This document shows positions 44,987-53,315 of a stretch of 64,000 bases of DNA, piece after piece. Location of the stretch: contig NZ_CAXWGX010000023.1 in the NCBI RefSeq assembly GCF_964266745.1, positions 1-64,000 of the forward strand, written 5' to 3'. Below the pieces are notes generated by a model, which had not been told where the DNA came from, ran no database searches, and saw only the letters and a list, made by a program, of their open reading frames with translations. Source of the stretch: Propionicimonas sp020161015 (lineage in GTDB: Bacteria > Actinomycetota > Actinomycetes > Propionibacteriales > Propionibacteriaceae). The first letter of the stretch is position 1; every line of letters starts with the position of its first letter. The translations under genes and the position numbers were made by a program.

Positions 44987-46627
44987 CTAGCGACTGGCCG
45001 TGGCGCTCGGCTGCGGAGCGGTCGACGCGGATGCCCCCGCGGCGCTCGCCGAGGCCGTCGCCGACGCGCTCGACCGGGAGGTGGTGGTCGAGCTCGAGCG
45101 CCGGTTCGACTGGTTGGACGGGATCTCCGCGGTGTTGTCGGCCAGCACCACCAGGGTGCCCGCCTCCAGCCCGGACGTGATCTGCACCCAGCCGCCGCCG
45201 ACGGCTCCGGTCGTCACCTCCACGGTGCTCGCGGTGGTGGCTCCCGCGTTCTCCACCACCTGGACGGTGGCGGTGCCCGTCCCGGTCGGGGTCACGGCCG
45301 ACGCCGGCACGCGCAGCACGCTGGTCTCGGCCCGCACCGGGATCAGCACCGCGGCCTTGGAGCCGGACGCGAGCAGGCCGGTCGCGTCACTGACCGACAC
45401 CGTGGTGGTGTAGGTGGGCGAGCTGCCGCTCGTCCCGCTCGTCTCGAGCGTGGCGATGGACGCGATCCTGCCGGTGAGCGCCGTGGCGGAACCGGCCGGG
45501 GTGACCGTCACCTCCTGGCCGACCTTCACCAGCTGGCGGGTGGACAGGGGCAGCTCGAACGTGACCACGGCGCTCCCGGACCCGACGATCGTGATCGAGC
45601 CGGACGAGGCGCTGTCGCCCTTGGCCAGGCCGACCACCCCGACGGTGCCCGAGATCGGGGCCACCAGCTCGGCGTCCGCGAGGTCGGCCTTCGCCGCGGC
45701 GAGATCCTGCTCTGCCTCGAGGAGGTCGGCCTTCGCCGACGCGACCTGGGAGGCGCTCACCGAGCTCGAGCTCGACGAGCTCTTGCTGGTCTTCTTGCTG
45801 CCGCCGGCGTTCGGGGTGGTGAGCAGTGCCACCACCTGCTGGAGGTTGGCGTTGGCGGCCGTCACCTCCGCCCGTGCGTTCGCGCAGGTCTGGAGCTCCT
45901 CGTCGGAGAAGTCGGAGTCGATCGTGTCGGCCAGCTGGGACGCGCTCGCCGTCGGCGTGGCCTCCGCGGCGGGCGTCTCCTCCGTGCTGGCGGTCGCCGT
46001 CGGGGTCGGCGTGGCCGTGGCCTCGGCCGCGCCGGTGCCGTCCGTCGCCTCACCGGTCGCCGTCGGGGTCGCGGTCGCCGTGGGCTCGGCTTCGGGCAGG
46101 ATCGCGGCGAAGATCGCGGAGCAGGCCTCCGACTCGCTCACCACCGCGAGGTTCACCCGGCTGACGGCCTCGTTCAGGACGGTCGGATCGATGGTGACGA
46201 CCGCCCCACCCGAGCCGCCGGAGCCGGAGGACCCGGAGGAGCCCGACGTGCTCGACGGGTGCTGCGCGGCGTACAGCGAGGCGTTCGCCCTGGCCACCGA
46301 CGTCTCCGCGTTCAGCACGGCGAGCTGGAGCGATCCCTTGTTGAGGACGGCGAGCACGTCGCCGGCGTCCACCTCGTCACCGACGGCCACGGAGACCTTT
46401 CGGACCGTCCCGTCGACGGCGAAGGTGGCCTCTGAGGTGTTCTTCCGGGTCACCGCGCCGCTGGCGACGTAGGTCTGGGTGACCTCGCCGGTGCCGGCGG
46501 TGGCGGTCACGTAGCGCTGCGAGGCGGCGCTGGACGTCCCGGCCACGGCGATCCCGACGCCGGCGACCACCGCGAGGGCGGTCCCGGCGCCGAGCACGGC
46601 CCGGATGCGGGGGTTGGCGAACATCAT
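44987..46627 (-). CDS. Second exporter adaptor (HlyD/RND-MFP family) with Ser/Thr/Ala-rich insert
   Basis: This 546-residue membrane-fusion-type protein has an N-terminal anchor (about 9-32), biotinyl-lipoyl-like halves (about 66-105, SVAVGDEVDAGDVLAVL; and about 315-340, LVAPISGTVGVVGLAKGD), and the adaptor beta-barrel. Between them lies a low-complexity insert (about 130-270) rich in Ser, Thr, Ala and Glu, and the C-terminal 40 residues are again Ser/Ala-rich. The last gene of the operon, it overlaps the permease stop by 4 bases. It is a variant of the first adaptor in this operon, with a much longer hairpin region. Confidence 0.82.
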   Translation of the reverse strand: MMFANPRIRAVLGAGTALAVVAGVGIAVAGTSSAASQRYVTATAGTGEVTQTYVASGAVTRKNTSEATFAVDGTVRKVSVAVGDEVDAGDVLAVLNKGSLQLAVLNAETSVARANASLYAAQHPSSTSGSSGSSGSGGSGGAVVTIDPTVLNEAVSRVNLAVVSESEACSAIFAAILPEAEPTATATPTATGEATDGTGAAEATATPTPTATASTEETPAAEATPTASASQLADTIDSDFSDEELQTCANARAEVTAANANLQQVVALLTTPNAGGSKKTSKSSSSSSSVSASQVASAKADLLEAEQDLAAAKADLADAELVAPISGTVGVVGLAKGDSASSGSITIVGSGSAVVTFELPLSTRQLVKVGQEVTVTPAGSATALTGRIASIATLETSGTSGSSPTYTTTVSVSDATGLLASGSKAAVLIPVRAETSVLRVPASAVTPTGTGTATVQVVENAGATTASTVEVTTGAVGGGWVQITSGLEAGTLVVLADNTAEIPSNQSNRRSSSTTTSRSSASATASASAAGASASTAPQPSATASR

Positions 46628-47853
46628 TCACTCCTCAGTGCGTCGATCGGTGCGAGCTTGGCCGCCCGTGCCGCGGGGTAGACCCCGGCCACCAGGCCGA
46701 TGCCCAGGGACACGACCAGGGCGATCAGCGTGGCCGGGATCGAGATGAGCACGGTCATGCCGAGGACGGGGGTCAGGATGGCGGCGCCGGCGAAGCCCAG
46801 CCCGACGCCGATCAGGCCGCCGAGGACGCCGAGGATGCCGGCCTCCACCAGGAACTGCCGGCGGATCACGCCCGGTGTCGCGCCGAGCGCCTTGCGCAGG
46901 CCGATCTCGCGCACCCGCTCGCTGACCGAGACGAGCATGATGTTCATCACGCCGATGCCGCCGACCAGCAGCGAGATCGCCGCGATGCCGCCGAGCAGCA
47001 GCGTCAGGATGCCCGTGATCGACGTCGCGGTCTCAACGAGGGACGCCTGGGTGCTGACCGTGAAGTCGGCACTGTCGGAGGTCACCTGATGCGACGCGAG
47101 CAGGGCGGTCTTCACCTGCTGGTAGGCCGCCGACAGGCTCTCCGTGTCCCGGCCGGACAGGTAGATCGTCGACACGCTGTTCGCGCTGCTCGAGGTGGAC
47201 AGGCGGGACGCGAACGTCGTGATCGGGACCAGGACGGTGTCGTCGAGGCTGCTCGTGGTCGAGGAGCCTTCCGAGGCCAGCACCCCGATGATCGAGAAGG
47301 ACTGGCCGTTGACACTGATCGACTGGCCGACCGGCGAGCCGGTCGTGAACAGCTCGCTGGCCGTCTCCGAGCCGATCACGGCCACGGTCGCAGAGGAGTC
47401 GACCTCGGACTGCGTGAAGAACCGGCCGGTGTCGACCTCCCGGGCACGGACGGTGGCCCATTCCGGCACCGTCCCGACCACGGTCGAGGTCCAGGTCGTC
47501 TCCGACGACTGCAGCGAGCCGCTCGTCGAGGACGTCGGCGCGACGGCGGCCACGTCCGGGACGATCTGGGGATCGGCCAGCATCTCGGCGTCCTGAAGAG
47601 TGAGGGTCGAGACGGTGCTGCCGCCGCCGCGGAACCCTCCGGACGACGACTGGGACGGCGACACCGAGATCAGGTTCGAGCCCAGCGAGTTGATCTGATC
47701 GGTGATCTGCGCCTGTGCGCCCTGGCCCAGGCCGACGGTGAGCATCACCGCGGCGATGCCGATCAGGATCCCGAGCATCGTCAGCGCTGACCGCATGCGG
47801 CGCGCATTGAGCGCTGCGACAGCCGTGCGCAGCGTCTCGGTCCAGCCCATCAT
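46624..47853 (-). CDS. MacB-like ABC exporter permease
   Basis: The 409-residue protein has an N-terminal membrane segment (ALTMLGILIGIAAVMLTVGLG), a large extracytoplasmic MacB_PCD domain (about 50-270) and three C-terminal segments with the FtsX motif VSERVREIGLRKALGATPG. The start has GGGAG 7 nt upstream. It overlaps the ATPase gene (ATGA) and the second adaptor gene. MacB-type exporters drive mechanotransmission to export peptides, siderophores or drugs. Confidence 0.92.
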   Translation of the reverse strand: MMGWTETLRTAVAALNARRMRSALTMLGILIGIAAVMLTVGLGQGAQAQITDQINSLGSNLISVSPSQSSSGGFRGGGSTVSTLTLQDAEMLADPQIVPDVAAVAPTSSTSGSLQSSETTWTSTVVGTVPEWATVRAREVDTGRFFTQSEVDSSATVAVIGSETASELFTTGSPVGQSISVNGQSFSIIGVLASEGSSTTSSLDDTVLVPITTFASRLSTSSSANSVSTIYLSGRDTESLSAAYQQVKTALLASHQVTSDSADFTVSTQASLVETATSITGILTLLLGGIAAISLLVGGIGVMNIMLVSVSERVREIGLRKALGATPGVIRRQFLVEAGILGVLGGLIGVGLGFAGAAILTPVLGMTVLISIPATLIALVVSLGIGLVAGVYPAARAAKLAPIDALRSE

Positions 47854-48554
47854 CGCGACGCTCCCGCCGTCGCCACGGGGGCGGACTCGCGCAGCAGTCC
47901 GTCGTAGATGTGCACGAGGTGCCGCGCCCGCTCGCCGACGTCCGCCTCGTGGGTGATCATCACGATCGTGCGGCCGGACTCGTTGAGCTCCTCGAACAGC
48001 TCGAGGATCTCGGCGGTCGAGTGGGAGTCCAGGTTGCCGGTGGGCTCGTCGGCGAGGATCAGGGCGGGGTTGGTGACCAGGGCCCTGGCCACGGAGACCC
48101 GTTGCTGCTGTCCGCCGGAGAGTTCGTTGGGACGGTGCTGGACGCGGTCGGCCAGCCCGACCTTCTCCAGGGCGAGCATGGCCCGTTCCCGGCGCTCCGC
48201 CGCCGGGACGCCGGCGTAGACCATCGGCAGTTCGACGTTCCGCAGGGCGGTCAGGCTGGCCAGCAGGTTGAACTGCTGGAAGACGAAGCCGATCTTGCGG
48301 TTGCGCACCTCGGCGAGCTGCTTCTCCGACATCGAGCTGACGTCGGTCCCGTCGAGCAGGTAGGTGCCGGCCGTGGGCACGTCCAGGCACCCGATGATGT
48401 GCATCAGGGTGGACTTGCCGGAGCCGGAGGGCCCCATGATCGCCAGGTAGTCCCCGGCGTCCACGTCGAGGTCGATCCCGCGCAGCGCCTCGACCTCGAC
48501 CACGCCCGTGGAGTAGGTCTTGCGCACGCCGGTCATCTGCAGCATGCCCATCAT
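47850..48554 (-). CDS. MacB-type ABC exporter ATPase
   Basis: The 234-residue ATPase has Walker A GPSGSGKST near 41, Q-loop FVFQQFNLLASLTALRNVELP near 95, signature LSGGQQQRVSVARAL near 145, and Walker B LILADEPTGNLD. It powers the permease encoded next, in the LolD/MacB class. The stop of the first adaptor overlaps its ATG (ATGATG). Confidence 0.95.
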   Translation of the reverse strand: MMGMLQMTGVRKTYSTGVVEVEALRGIDLDVDAGDYLAIMGPSGSGKSTLMHIIGCLDVPTAGTYLLDGTDVSSMSEKQLAEVRNRKIGFVFQQFNLLASLTALRNVELPMVYAGVPAAERRERAMLALEKVGLADRVQHRPNELSGGQQQRVSVARALVTNPALILADEPTGNLDSHSTAEILELFEELNESGRTIVMITHEADVGERARHLVHIYDGLLRESAPVATAGASR

Positions 48555-49783
48555 CGGCCGCCCTGGCCGGTGCCGCCGGGGGGCGCCCCACCGCCGGGCG
48601 GGCCGCCGCCGTCCAGCCCGCCGCCGAAGCCGCCGCCGAAGCCGCCGCCCTGCTGCTCGGCCGAGCTGGTGGACGTGGAACTGGGGCGGGTGAAGGTGAT
48701 CAGGACGGTGTCGCCCTCGCTCAGCCCGCTGGTGACCTGCGTGGAGCTGCCGAAGACGGTGCCGACCTCGACCTCGACGGTGCTGTTGGTGCCGTCGGTG
48801 ACCTTCGTGACCACCGTCTTGCCGTTCTCCGTCCGGATCGCCGCGGTGGGCACGGTGAGGACGTCGTCGTAGGTGCCGGTGGTGATCACCGCTGTGGCGG
48901 TCGTGCCCGAGTACAGGTCGGTGTGGGTGCCCGACAGTGTGATGACCACCGGGAAGGTGGCCGTCCCGTCGTCGCTGGTGGACGTGGCCACGATGCCGAC
49001 GGAGGCCACGGTGCCGGTCAGCGGGTCGGTGGTGGCGTCGGTGGTGACCGACACGGCCTGGCCGGCCTTCACGCTGCCCAGGTCGGCCGCGCCGACGCTG
49101 CCCTCGACCTTCCAGGTGGAGGTGCCGATGATCACGAACTGGGCCGAGCTCGTCGAGCTGGTGGTGGAGGCCGAGCTGCTCGAGCCTGAGCCGCCGGAGG
49201 ACGAGCCGACGGTGTCGCCGACCTCGACGTTGACGCTGGCCACCGTCCCGGAGATGGGGGAGCGCAGCACGGCGGCGTCCAGGTCGTCCTGCGCGCTGGC
49301 GAGCGCGGCCTGCGCGGAGGTCACCTGCGCCTTCGCCGACGTGATCGCGGCGCTGCTGCCGTCGTTGTCGTAGACCTCGGAGAGGTTGGCCTTCGCCGTG
49401 GTCACGTTGGCCTGGGCGAGGTCGACGGCGTTCTGGAGCTCGGAGTCGTCGATCCGCGCGAGCTTCTGGCCCTTGGTGACCTTGTCGCCGGAGGTGACCT
49501 TCACGGAGGTGACCGTCCCGGAAACTGTGAAGTTGACGTCGGACTGCGTGCGGGGGCTCAGCGTTCCGTCGAGGGTGACGGTCTGCGTCTGTGTCCCCTT
49601 GGCGACCTCCACGGTCCGGCTGAACGTCGTCGCCGCCGTCGTCGCCGGCCGCAGGAACAGGTACGTGCCGACGCCCGCCCCGGCGAGGAGGGCGATCGCG
49701 AGCGCGAGCCCGATCCACCTCTTCGGGGTCATGCGGAAGCGGCGCCGCGGGGTCGCCGCGGCTTCGGTGTTCTCAGTTGTCAT
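48551..49783 (-). CDS. First exporter adaptor, MacA-like (RND/HlyD family)
   Basis: This 410-residue protein has a cytoplasmic N terminus, one membrane anchor (about 22-43, WIGLALAIALLAGAGVGTYLF), the lipoyl halves (SGTVTSVKVTSGDKVTKGQKL near 85; LRSPISGTVASVNVEVGDTVG near 165) with a helical hairpin between them, and a C-terminal glycine-rich tail ending GGTGQGGR. The start is the ATG at 49783 with GAAGG about 8 nt upstream. It heads the four-gene operon, which encodes two different adaptors but one ATPase and one permease. Confidence 0.88.
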   Translation of the reverse strand: MTTENTEAAATPRRRFRMTPKRWIGLALAIALLAGAGVGTYLFLRPATTAATTFSRTVEVAKGTQTQTVTLDGTLSPRTQSDVNFTVSGTVTSVKVTSGDKVTKGQKLARIDDSELQNAVDLAQANVTTAKANLSEVYDNDGSSAAITSAKAQVTSAQAALASAQDDLDAAVLRSPISGTVASVNVEVGDTVGSSSGGSGSSSSASTTSSTSSAQFVIIGTSTWKVEGSVGAADLGSVKAGQAVSVTTDATTDPLTGTVASVGIVATSTSDDGTATFPVVITLSGTHTDLYSGTTATAVITTGTYDDVLTVPTAAIRTENGKTVVTKVTDGTNSTVEVEVGTVFGSSTQVTSGLSEGDTVLITFTRPSSTSTSSAEQQGGGFGGGFGGGLDGGGPPGGGAPPGGTGQGGR

Positions 49784-49916
49784 CGGTCCGGCCTTCGTTC
49801 CAGCGGTCTGCCACGCCCCTGAACCTAGGGACGCCACCTGTGCCGGACGCTGCGCGAACCTGTGTGCAGGCTGTGCGGCCGCCGCGAGTCCGCTGCGAGC
49901 GGCCCGGGGACGCCGG

Positions 49917-50303
49917 TCAGGCGGTCGCGCCGGGCAGCGGGAAGACCTCGGCGAGGTCGCTGTGGATGCCGGACGCCCGCACGGCGTGGGCCGCGCGGGC
50001 CTCCTGCCAGGTGAGGCTGCCCCCGGCCAGGCGGAGGAAGGTGACCGGGTCGGTCTGGACCACGTTCGGCGGGGTGCCGCGCGTGTGGCGTCCGCGCTCG
50101 CCCACGCCGAGCTGGACGGCGGCGAACGGCGGCACCCTCAGCTCGACCGTGCCGCCGGGGTGGCGGGCGGCGAGGAGCGCGCAGGCGGTGCGGGCGGCGC
50201 CGGCGAGCCGCGGCCGGGGCAGCTCGGCGCCGGGGTCGGCGGCCAGGGCCGCGACGACGCTGCGCAGGTCTGCGACTTCCGCAGCGGTCGGGGTTCTGGC
50301 CAC
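49917..50303 (-). CDS. Actinobacterial SCP2-like (sterol carrier) family protein
   Basis: The 128-residue protein contains the family stretch GTVELRVPPFAAVQLG near 60, HTRGTPPNVVQTDPVTFLRL and a C-terminal VRASGIHSDLAEVFPL. It matches the small sterol-carrier-type proteins conserved in actinobacteria, whose ligand is unknown. The GTG at 50303 lies 7 nt after TAGCGT and has no Shine-Dalgarno (leaderless). It is divergent from glnE with only 24 bases between the starts. Confidence 0.8.
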   Translation of the reverse strand: MARTPTAAEVADLRSVVAALAADPGAELPRPRLAGAARTACALLAARHPGGTVELRVPPFAAVQLGVGERGRHTRGTPPNVVQTDPVTFLRLAGGSLTWQEARAAHAVRASGIHSDLAEVFPLPGATA

Positions 50304-50310
50304 GTGCCAG

Positions 50311-50320
50311 ACGCTAGCAT
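50311..50320. promoter_or_regulatory. Overlapping divergent -10 boxes of the SCP2-like gene and glnE
   Basis: On the plus strand TAGCAT (50315-50320) ends 7 nt before the glnE GTG. On the minus strand TAGCGT (50311-50316) ends 7 nt before the SCP2-like GTG. The two hexamers share the central TA, so one symmetrical sequence probably drives two leaderless transcripts. Confidence 0.6.
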
Positions 50321-50327
50321 CGCGAGC

Positions 50328-53306
50328 GTGACGCGCATCGACAGCCAGTCCGCCCGCCTCGCCCGGCTCGGGTTCGCGGACGCGGCGGCCGTCGCGACGA
50401 TGGTGGAGGGCTGGCAGGAGCTGGCCGCGCCCGGCCAGGTCGACCTCGCGCTCGGCGAGCTGCAGCGCACCGCAGACCCCGACCTCGCGCTGGCGGGTTT
50501 CGACCAGCTCACCCGGGCGCGGCCCGGGCTGTTCGGGGAGCTGGCGGAGAACCCCGCGTTCGCCCGGCGGCTGATCGCCGTGCTCGGCGCGAGCGTCGCG
50601 CTGAACCAGCACCTGGGCACGCACCCCGACGACGTGAACGCGCTCACCGGCGGCGTCGAGCGGCGGCCGGCGGCCGACCTGCGGGCGGAGCTCCTCACCG
50701 CTGTGGGCGCGGACCCCGGCGCCGACACCCCGTCCGCGGAGAAGGGACGTTCGGACGACCTGCGCCGCGCGTACCGCAGGGCACTGCTGCGCATCGCCGC
50801 GCGCGACCTCACCGCCGCCGACCCGCTGGGCGAGCTGCCCGAGGTGGCCGGCGAGCTCGCCGACCTGGCAGACGCCACGGTCGAGACCGCCCTCGCCCTC
50901 GCCCGCGGCGAGGTGCCCGGGTGGGAGAGGTGCCGCCTCGGCATCATCGCTCTCGGCAAGACCGGCGCTGGCGAGCTGAACTACGTCAGCGACGTCGACG
51001 TCCTCTACCTCGCCGAACCGGCCCTGGACGCCGACGGGGAGCCGGTGTGCACCGCCCAGGACGCCGTCTCCGTGGCCACCCGCCTGGCGAGCGCGCTCAC
51101 CCGGGTGTGCTCGGCCCACACAGCCGCCGGCACGATCTGGCAGATCGACGCGGCCCTGCGCCCGGAGGGCAAGGCCGGCCCGCTGGTCCGGACCCTGGCC
51201 TCGCATCGCGCCTACTACGAGAAGTGGGCGAAGAACTGGGAGTTCCAGGCGATGCTGAAGGCGCGGCCGATGGCCGGAGACCTGGCCCTGGCTGGCGAGT
51301 TCGTCGACATGGTGTGGCCGATGGTCTGGCGGGTGGCGGACAACGACCAGTTCGTCGGCGAGGTGCAGGCCATGCGCCGGCGGGTGATCTCCCTGCTGCC
51401 GGCCAAGGAGGCCAGCACGGAGATCAAGCTGGGCGCGGGCGGCCTGCGCGACGTGGAGTTCAGCGTGCAGCTGCTCCAGCTCGTGCACGGCCGTTCGGAC
51501 GAGCGGCTGCGCCTGCGCGGCACCTTCGAGGCGCTGGCCGCGCTCGTCGACTACGGGTACGTCGGACGCGGGGACGGGTACGACCTCGGCACCGCCTACC
51601 GGCTGCAGCGGCTGCTGGAGCACCGCGTCCAGCTGTACCGGCTCCGCCGCACCCACCTCATGCCGGAGGACGAGAAGAGCCAGCGGTGGCTGGCCCGGGC
51701 GATCGGGCTTCCGGAGCCCCGCGAGCTGATGCACCTGTGGCGTTCCACCGCGCGCCGGGTTCTCACGCTGCACCAGCGGCTGTTCTACTCCCCGCTGCTG
51801 GAGACCGTCGCCCGCATCCCGTCCGCGGAGGTGCGCCTGACCCCGGAAGCCGCGGAGACCCGCCTGCGGGCGCTGGGCTACGGCGATCCCCGGGCCGCGC
51901 TGCGCCACATCGAGGCCCTCAGCCACGGCATGACACGCCAGGCGGAGATCCAGCGGCAGCTGCTCCCGGCGATGCTCACCTGGTTCACCGCCGGGCCGAA
52001 CCCCGACCACGGGCTGCTGGCGTTCCGTCAGGTGTCCGAGGCGCTTGGTAGTACACCGTGGTACCTCCGGGCGCTGCGGGACGGCGACGCCATGGCCGAG
52101 CACCTGGCCCGGATCCTGGCGTCCTCGCGGTACGCGGTCGACCTGCTGCTGCGGGCGCCGCAGAACGCCGCGCTGCTGGGGGACACCGACGGGCTGCGCC
52201 CGCGTCCGGCCGAGGAGGTGCTCGCCGAGATGCGGACGGCGCTGCGCCGCCACGACTCCCCCGAGGGCGCGATCGCGGCCGTCCGGGCGTCCCGGCGCAG
52301 CGAGCTGCTGCGGCTGGCGATGGCCGACCTGCTGGGCCAGCTCGACATCCCCGCGCTCGGGCGGGCGCTCTCCGACCTCGCGGGTGCCACGCTGGACGCC
52401 GCCCTGGAGGTGGCCTCGCGCGGCGCGCGGGTGCCCCCGATCGCCGTGATCGCGATGGGCCGCTGGGGCGGGGGAGAGCTGTCCTACGCCTCGGACGCCG
52501 ACGCGATGTTCGTCGTCGCCGACAGCGACGACCCGGACGCCACCGGGAACGCCGTCACCGTGGTCAGCAGGCTGCGCGCGATGCTCGCCAAGCCCGGGCC
52601 CGACCCGGCCCTGGAGGTCGACATCGACCTGCGGCCGGAGGGCAAGGGGGGCGCGATGGTGCGCAGCCTGGGGTCCTACCGCGCCTACTACGAGCGGTGG
52701 TCCTCCACCTGGGAGGCGCAGGCCCTGCTCCGCGCCGACGTGGGGGCCGGCGACCGCGCGCTCGGGGCGGAGTTGCTGTCCGCGATCGCCCCGCTCCGCT
52801 ACCCCAGCGGCGGGCTCAGCCACCAGCAGGTGCACGAGATCCGCAAGCTCAAGGCCCGGATGGAGGCCGAACGGCTGCCCCGCGGCGGCGACCCGGGCCG
52901 CCACGTGAAGCTCGGCCCGGGCGGACTGTCCGACGTCGAGTGGGTCGTCCAGCTGCTCCAGCTGCACCACGCCGCCGGCGACCGCCGGCTGCGCACCACC
53001 GGCACCCTGGAGGCGCTGGACGCCACCGTGGACGCGGGCCTGCTCGACGAGCCGGACGCGACGGCGCTGCGGGACGCGTGGCTGCTCGCCAGCCGGATCC
53101 GCAACGCCATCACCCTGCTGCGCGGACGTCCCGGCGACAGCCTGCCGACCGACGTGCGCGAGCTCGCGGCCGTGGCCCAGGTGCTCGGCTACGCGAAGGG
53201 CGAATCGTCCCTGCTGGTCGAGGACTACCGCAAGCGCACCCGGCTGGCCCGACAGGTGATGGACCGCGTCTTCTGGGGCGCGGGCGACCCTCCCGGCACG
53301 CCGTAG
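50328..53306 (+). CDS. glnE: Bifunctional glutamine synthetase adenylyltransferase/deadenylase
   Basis: This 992-residue enzyme adds AMP to, and removes it from, glutamine synthetase in response to nitrogen status. Both nucleotidyltransferase domains are present, each with the G-x4-G-x2-EL-x-SD-x-D core: GKTGAGELNYVSDVDVLYLA near 210 and GRWGGGELSYASDADAMFV near 709. The length equals the mycobacterial protein (994). I use the GTG at 50328 because it directly follows a -10 box; the frame is open further left but that part is not coding. Its normal target, GlnA1, is not in the window. Confidence 0.95.
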   Translation: MTRIDSQSARLARLGFADAAAVATMVEGWQELAAPGQVDLALGELQRTADPDLALAGFDQLTRARPGLFGELAENPAFARRLIAVLGASVALNQHLGTHPDDVNALTGGVERRPAADLRAELLTAVGADPGADTPSAEKGRSDDLRRAYRRALLRIAARDLTAADPLGELPEVAGELADLADATVETALALARGEVPGWERCRLGIIALGKTGAGELNYVSDVDVLYLAEPALDADGEPVCTAQDAVSVATRLASALTRVCSAHTAAGTIWQIDAALRPEGKAGPLVRTLASHRAYYEKWAKNWEFQAMLKARPMAGDLALAGEFVDMVWPMVWRVADNDQFVGEVQAMRRRVISLLPAKEASTEIKLGAGGLRDVEFSVQLLQLVHGRSDERLRLRGTFEALAALVDYGYVGRGDGYDLGTAYRLQRLLEHRVQLYRLRRTHLMPEDEKSQRWLARAIGLPEPRELMHLWRSTARRVLTLHQRLFYSPLLETVARIPSAEVRLTPEAAETRLRALGYGDPRAALRHIEALSHGMTRQAEIQRQLLPAMLTWFTAGPNPDHGLLAFRQVSEALGSTPWYLRALRDGDAMAEHLARILASSRYAVDLLLRAPQNAALLGDTDGLRPRPAEEVLAEMRTALRRHDSPEGAIAAVRASRRSELLRLAMADLLGQLDIPALGRALSDLAGATLDAALEVASRGARVPPIAVIAMGRWGGGELSYASDADAMFVVADSDDPDATGNAVTVVSRLRAMLAKPGPDPALEVDIDLRPEGKGGAMVRSLGSYRAYYERWSSTWEAQALLRADVGAGDRALGAELLSAIAPLRYPSGGLSHQQVHEIRKLKARMEAERLPRGGDPGRHVKLGPGGLSDVEWVVQLLQLHHAAGDRRLRTTGTLEALDATVDAGLLDEPDATALRDAWLLASRIRNAITLLRGRPGDSLPTDVRELAAVAQVLGYAKGESSLLVEDYRKRTRLARQVMDRVFWGAGDPPGTP

Positions 53307-53315
53307 GCGCCGCCC

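Noticed and set aside
49386..50327. A 1306-residue version of GlnE starting within the adaptor gene
   Set aside because: The added part is antisense to the MacA-like adaptor and to the SCP2-like gene; the known GlnE length fits the GTG at 50328.
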